Part shown: positions 44,388-46,734 of the stretch, one piece after another | Numbering within the stretch: position 1 is the first letter of the stretch | Layout: each line of letters opens with the position of its first letter | Source of the DNA: Chloroflexota bacterium | GTDB taxonomy: Bacteria; Chloroflexota; Anaerolineae; Aggregatilineales; Phototrophicaceae | Assembly: GCA_026709625.1 (NCBI GenBank) | Contig: JAPOSR010000008.1 | Coordinates: forward strand, 1-46,734 | Direction: 5' to 3' | Length of the DNA stretch: 46,734 bases | Notes under the pieces: generated by a model | Databases searched by the model: none | Seen by the model: only the letters and a program-made list of their open reading frames with translations | Told to the model about the DNA's origin: nothing | Translations under genes and position numbers: made by a program

Positions 44388-44690
44388 TCAGCGCCGCGTC
44401 ACCGGCGTTGACGGGCGCGAGGTTAGCAGATGCGCAAAGACCAGCAGCGCGAATGCCCCAAAGGTCGCAGGCAGCAAATAGATTGTGCCGATGCGCAAGA
44501 TGTCGCTCTGGATGCTGCCGCCGATGTATTGACCCAGCAAAAAACCAACCCAACTGGTGACGACGAAGAGCACCAGCCGGCGCGCATCGCCACCGGTCAG
44601 GACATAAAATGCCAGCCCATACATGGTGGCGATGATGCAAGCGAATGCGAATACGGGGTTGGGCATGATAGTTGCGCTTCGCGCGTCCAT
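44388..44690 (-). CDS. Small polytopic membrane protein
   Basis: A 100-residue protein with about three membrane helices (FAFACIIATMYGLAFYVL; LVLFVVTSWVGFLLGQYIGG; YLLPATFGAFALLVFAHLL). Unrecognised. It is first of three membrane-protein genes. ATG 44690 and ATG 44666 (MPNPVFAF) are both possible and neither has a clear ribosome site. Its likely -10 TATGCT (44719-44714) overlaps that of the divergent SRPBCC gene. Confidence 0.65.
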   Translation of the reverse strand: MDARSATIMPNPVFAFACIIATMYGLAFYVLTGGDARRLVLFVVTSWVGFLLGQYIGGSIQSDILRIGTIYLLPATFGAFALLVFAHLLTSRPSTPVTRR

Positions 44691-44717
44691 TGGTAAAATG
44701 TTTCACAAGTGTAGCAT
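44690..44717 (+). promoter_or_regulatory. Promoter for the SRPBCC protein gene
   Basis: -35 TTGGTA (44690-44695), a 16-bp spacer and -10 TAGCAT (44712-44717), about 37 bases before ATG 44754. Confidence 0.45.
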
Positions 44718-44753
44718 AGAACTCATCATTGGCATACTGTCGCGAATCTGCGC

Positions 44754-45848
44754 ATGAGCGTCATCGATCTGGAGATTTTGATCCCGGCTTCGCCCGAGTT
44801 TATCTGGCGTTTCCTGGGCGATTTGCAGCAGATCGCCCGCTGGCAAACAGGCGTGGAGTCTGTCACATTCTTGTCGACGCAGCACGAAGGCCGGGGCACG
44901 CGCTGGCGGCAGACTATGAGCAGCGGGCCCGACCGCGTTGTCGAGGTGAGCGCCTGGTATGAAACGCTGGGATACAATTACCAGGTGGTGGCTGGCGTGG
45001 CGCATGGTAAAAACAGTGGGCAAATTAAGCTGCGTGAAGTGCCCGAAGGCACGCTGGTGCGCTGGACATTCCAATACGAGCCCGGCGGCATGTTGGGCGG
45101 CTTGCGCAATGCAGTTGGGCTCAAGGGCAGCATCAGCAGTCAGATCCAAGCCAGCCTGCGAAATCTTCACCAGTTAATCAGCCAGCAGTCGGGCGGCATT
45201 TCTACACACGAAGCCAAAGCGACCATGCAAGAAGCGCCCGATGTCAGCGCGCGCTCGAGCTATGAGCCGCGACATCCCTCGACCTATCAAGATTCTCGGC
45301 AAGACGACGCATCCACCGAAATCTTTCCTGTGGATGGCGATGAGAATCCCTTTGCCTTCGATTACGGCAAGGTGCCCATTCCAGCCAGCGAAGAGGGCGA
45401 TACCAAGCCAAATCCAGTCGCGCTGGCGGGCTTCATCAGCCCCACTGACGATGCAAAGCTGGACGATACACAGCCAATGGAAATCGCTGTGCCAGCCGCC
45501 GATCCGCGCCCGACTTTCGCTGATGATGCGCCCCGTTTGCCCCTTGAAGAGCCACCAGCGACAACGGCGCCGCCGCGCAGCAAAGATACCGATGCCGCCA
45601 ATATGAGCGTCTTTGAGATCTTCGGTCTGCAAAGACCCAGCAAGGCGCTGCTGGGCGCAGAGCCACCAGCGCAGGCGATCGACAACGAAGGCGAACACAG
45701 AGACAATGCACCGCAGCAGACTGCCAGCGCCCCCGCCGGCGAACTCCCCAAGGCCGCGCCACAGACAGAAGCGAAGTCCGGCTGGCGGGCTGTCCATGGC
45801 GCTCGCCGAGTTGCGCGCCGCCGCGCTATCCGTGGGCGCTCGCAATAA
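44754..45848 (+). CDS. SRPBCC (polyketide cyclase-like) protein with long disordered tail
   Basis: A 364-residue protein. Residues 1-145 form a START/SRPBCC ligand-binding fold (IDLEILIPASPEFIWRFLGDLQQIARWQTGV ... TLVRWTFQYEPGG). The remaining 220 residues are low-complexity, rich in Pro, Ala, Asp and Glu. Near the end is a short ordered-looking MSVFEIFGLQRPSKALLG, and the tail finishes strongly basic (ARRVARRRAIRGR). No membrane segment is present. The ligand and role are unknown; the tail may be an interaction region. Confidence 0.8.
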   Translation: MSVIDLEILIPASPEFIWRFLGDLQQIARWQTGVESVTFLSTQHEGRGTRWRQTMSSGPDRVVEVSAWYETLGYNYQVVAGVAHGKNSGQIKLREVPEGTLVRWTFQYEPGGMLGGLRNAVGLKGSISSQIQASLRNLHQLISQQSGGISTHEAKATMQEAPDVSARSSYEPRHPSTYQDSRQDDASTEIFPVDGDENPFAFDYGKVPIPASEEGDTKPNPVALAGFISPTDDAKLDDTQPMEIAVPAADPRPTFADDAPRLPLEEPPATTAPPRSKDTDAANMSVFEIFGLQRPSKALLGAEPPAQAIDNEGEHRDNAPQQTASAPAGELPKAAPQTEAKSGWRAVHGARRVARRRAIRGRSQ

Positions 45849-45859
45849 GCAAGCCGTCC

Positions 45860-45888
45860 ACAAAGAAAAACGCCCACACGAAGTGGGC
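45860..45888 (-). terminator. Intrinsic terminator of tRNA-His
   Basis: Minus-strand hairpin GCCCAC-TTCGT-GTGGGC (45888-45872), then GTTTTTCTTT. It begins eight bases beyond the tRNA 3' end. On the plus strand there is no U tract, so it serves the tRNA. Confidence 0.8.
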
Positions 45889-45895
45889 ACCGCTG

Positions 45896-45967
45896 GGTGG
45901 ATGAAGGGACTTGAACCCTCAACCGCCTGAACCACAATCAGGTGCTCTGCCGTTGAGCTACATCCAC
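45896..45967 (-). tRNA. tRNA-His (anticodon GTG)
   Basis: A 72-base cloverleaf read on the minus strand. The acceptor stem is GTGGATG/CATCCAC, the D arm GCTC/GAGC and the anticodon stem CCTGA/TCAGG around TTGTGGT (anticodon GTG). The T arm is GAGGG/CCCTT around TTCAAGT. A G precedes the first acceptor base (45968) and the discriminator base is C, giving the G-1:C73 pair that marks histidine tRNA. The CCA end is not encoded. It is a single tRNA between the SRPBCC and methyltransferase genes. Confidence 0.95.
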
Positions 45968-45982
45968 CACATGCTTTTCATT

Positions 45983-46660
45983 TTAACAGCTTTGCGGTGG
46001 AAAATCCAGTGCGGGCTTGCGCGGTTTTGTCAGAATGATCAGCTGCGCCGAGCTGCCAGCCAACTGGATTACAGGCGCTTGCGCAACGAATCCGGTTTCG
46101 CCAAACCAGCCGCGCAGGTCGCTGCCGCTGGCGAGGGGCTGTCCCTGCTCCGTCAAGCGATACAAGAAGCGAATCATGCTGCGCAGCGGGCCGCGCCCGG
46201 CCAGTTCTCCCGCCACGACGATGCATGCGGACGCGCCGGGCTGCAAGACGCGCCGCAGCTCGTAGAGGGTCTGCTGGCGGAAGATGAAGGCGGTGGGAAA
46301 GGTGCAGACGACCGCCACGACCACCGCGGACGGCAGGGGCAAGCGCATGGCATCGCCGCGGACGAGATTGGCGCGCAAGCCGACGCGCCGCAATTTTTTC
46401 TGCGCCAGCTTGTTCATATTGGGCGACAAATCCAGCGCCAGGCAGCGATACCCAGCCTGTTGCAAGTCAATTTGCATATCGCCGCTGCCATGCGCCAGCT
46501 CGAGCACGATGCCAGCGTCGGGCGGCGGCAGGAATCGCATCGCGCTGCGCTGCCAAGCCCTCCAGCGCCCCAGCGAAATTGCGCGACTGACATGATCGTA
46601 GCTGAAGGCGCATTGGTTGTAGAGCAAGTGAAAGCCAAAGCGCCAAAGCCGATTCAGCAT
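45983..46660 (-). CDS. Class I SAM-dependent methyltransferase
   Basis: A 225-residue methyltransferase of the Methyltransf_11 type. Motif I is VLELAHGSGDM (an unusual His where many have Gly), motif II is CLALDLSPNM and GDAMRLPLPSA marks the post-II region. The substrate is unknown; the layout resembles UbiE-like or small-molecule methyltransferases. Its ATG overlaps the end of the next gene upstream by seven bases, so the two are in one operon. The tRNA-His gene lies downstream on the same strand. Confidence 0.85.
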   Translation of the reverse strand: MLNRLWRFGFHLLYNQCAFSYDHVSRAISLGRWRAWQRSAMRFLPPPDAGIVLELAHGSGDMQIDLQQAGYRCLALDLSPNMNKLAQKKLRRVGLRANLVRGDAMRLPLPSAVVVAVVCTFPTAFIFRQQTLYELRRVLQPGASACIVVAGELAGRGPLRSMIRFLYRLTEQGQPLASGSDLRGWFGETGFVAQAPVIQLAGSSAQLIILTKPRKPALDFPPQSC

Positions 46661-46734
46661 AGCGCCAGCGCTGCCAAGATCGCCGCGGGCTGATCAGTGA
46701 TGATGCTGTTGACGCCCAGCGCCTTCAACTCGCA
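46654..46734 (-). CDS. Probable glycerophosphodiester phosphodiesterase, C-terminal end only
   Basis: The last 26 codons of a gene that runs off the window. They read CELKALGVNSIITDQPAAIL followed by a short Ala/Leu tail and TGA. The LKALGVNSIITDQP pattern matches the C-terminal strand of the GDPD barrel (typically LxxLGVDGIxTDxP), so the product probably hydrolyses glycerophosphodiesters. The assignment rests on this short stretch. It overlaps the methyltransferase start by seven bases. Confidence 0.6.
   Translation of the reverse strand, partial: CELKALGVNSIITDQPAAILAALALC

Noticed and set aside
45896..45967. tRNA-His as an integration site for a mobile element
   Set aside because: No integrase, no repeated tRNA 3' end and no change in gene character were seen on either side.

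Overview
The window is GC-rich and gene-dense. Almost every stretch is coding, and no intergenic gap exceeds about 210 bases. It looks like a normal chromosomal segment of a free-living bacterium: housekeeping genes mixed with cell-envelope genes, and no insertion sequence, phage gene, CRISPR array or rRNA. The mix suggests Chloroflexota, perhaps an Anaerolineae-like lineage. The reasons are secreted LysM proteins with long Thr-Pro linkers, secreted SH3/LysM/M23 wall proteins without any visible outer-membrane genes, ThyX plus class II thymidine kinase, and a DnaQ-DinG fusion helicase. This placement is an inference from gene content, not from a tree.

Layout. 1-9.6 kb: end of a YigZ/IMPACT gene, a TPR protein, two secreted SH3 proteins and a LysM-M23 lipoprotein, an A-type Fe-S carrier, an SCP2 protein, a HEAT-repeat protein and an RseP-like site-2 protease. 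9.6-13.7 kb: ruvB-queA, then rplU-rpmA-rpmE-tdk, where L31 carries a C-terminal domain resembling the RNA polymerase alpha-CTD. 13.7-15.7 kb: sucCD. 15.8-19.0 kb: a four-LysM protein and a second LysM-M23 protein. 19.0-21.5 kb: a histidine-rich polytopic membrane protein, two small membrane proteins and a Nudix hydrolase. 21.5-24.2 kb: a tightly packed five-gene operon (ParB-like, ACT, beta-rich, membrane-anchored JAMM protease, prepilin peptidase). 24.2-26.6 kb: a cysteine desulfurase and mnmA, which together supply tRNA thiolation sulfur. 26.8-29.7 kb: eno-pyk, the last two ATP-yielding steps of glycolysis. 29.7-31.6 kb: a zinc-ribbon and a large anchored extracytoplasmic protein. 31.7-34.3 kb: yebC-ruvC-ruvA-thyX. 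34.3-36.7 kb: a divergent pair, truncated globin and a double PstS-like binding protein. 36.7-43.7 kb: dinG, a Cys-rich protein, an HAD-DinB fusion, a polyprenyl synthase and NAD(P)HX repair. 43.7-46.7 kb: three small membrane proteins, an SRPBCC protein, tRNA-His with its terminator, a methyltransferase and the 3' end of a probable glycerophosphodiesterase.

Genes working together: RuvA, RuvB and RuvC complete the Holliday-junction resolvasome, with ruvB at a separate site. ThyX and Tdk give de novo and salvage dTMP. The cysteine desulfurase, MnmA and the A-type carrier share sulfur/Fe-S chemistry. The SH3/LysM/M23 genes form two sets of wall-binding or wall-cutting proteins.

Organisation is very compact. 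Six of nine convergent protein-coding pairs overlap by exactly four bases, with interlocked stop codons, and several same-strand neighbours overlap by 4-8 bases (ATGA type). Only one convincing intrinsic terminator was seen (after tRNA-His). Several sigma-70-like promoters (TTGNNN, 16-18 bp spacer, TANNNT) could be read in the divergent gaps. The most unusual items are the L31/alpha-CTD-like fusion, the HAD-DinB fusion, the JAMM/prepilin-peptidase operon, the His-rich membrane protein and the systematic 4-bp convergent overlaps.
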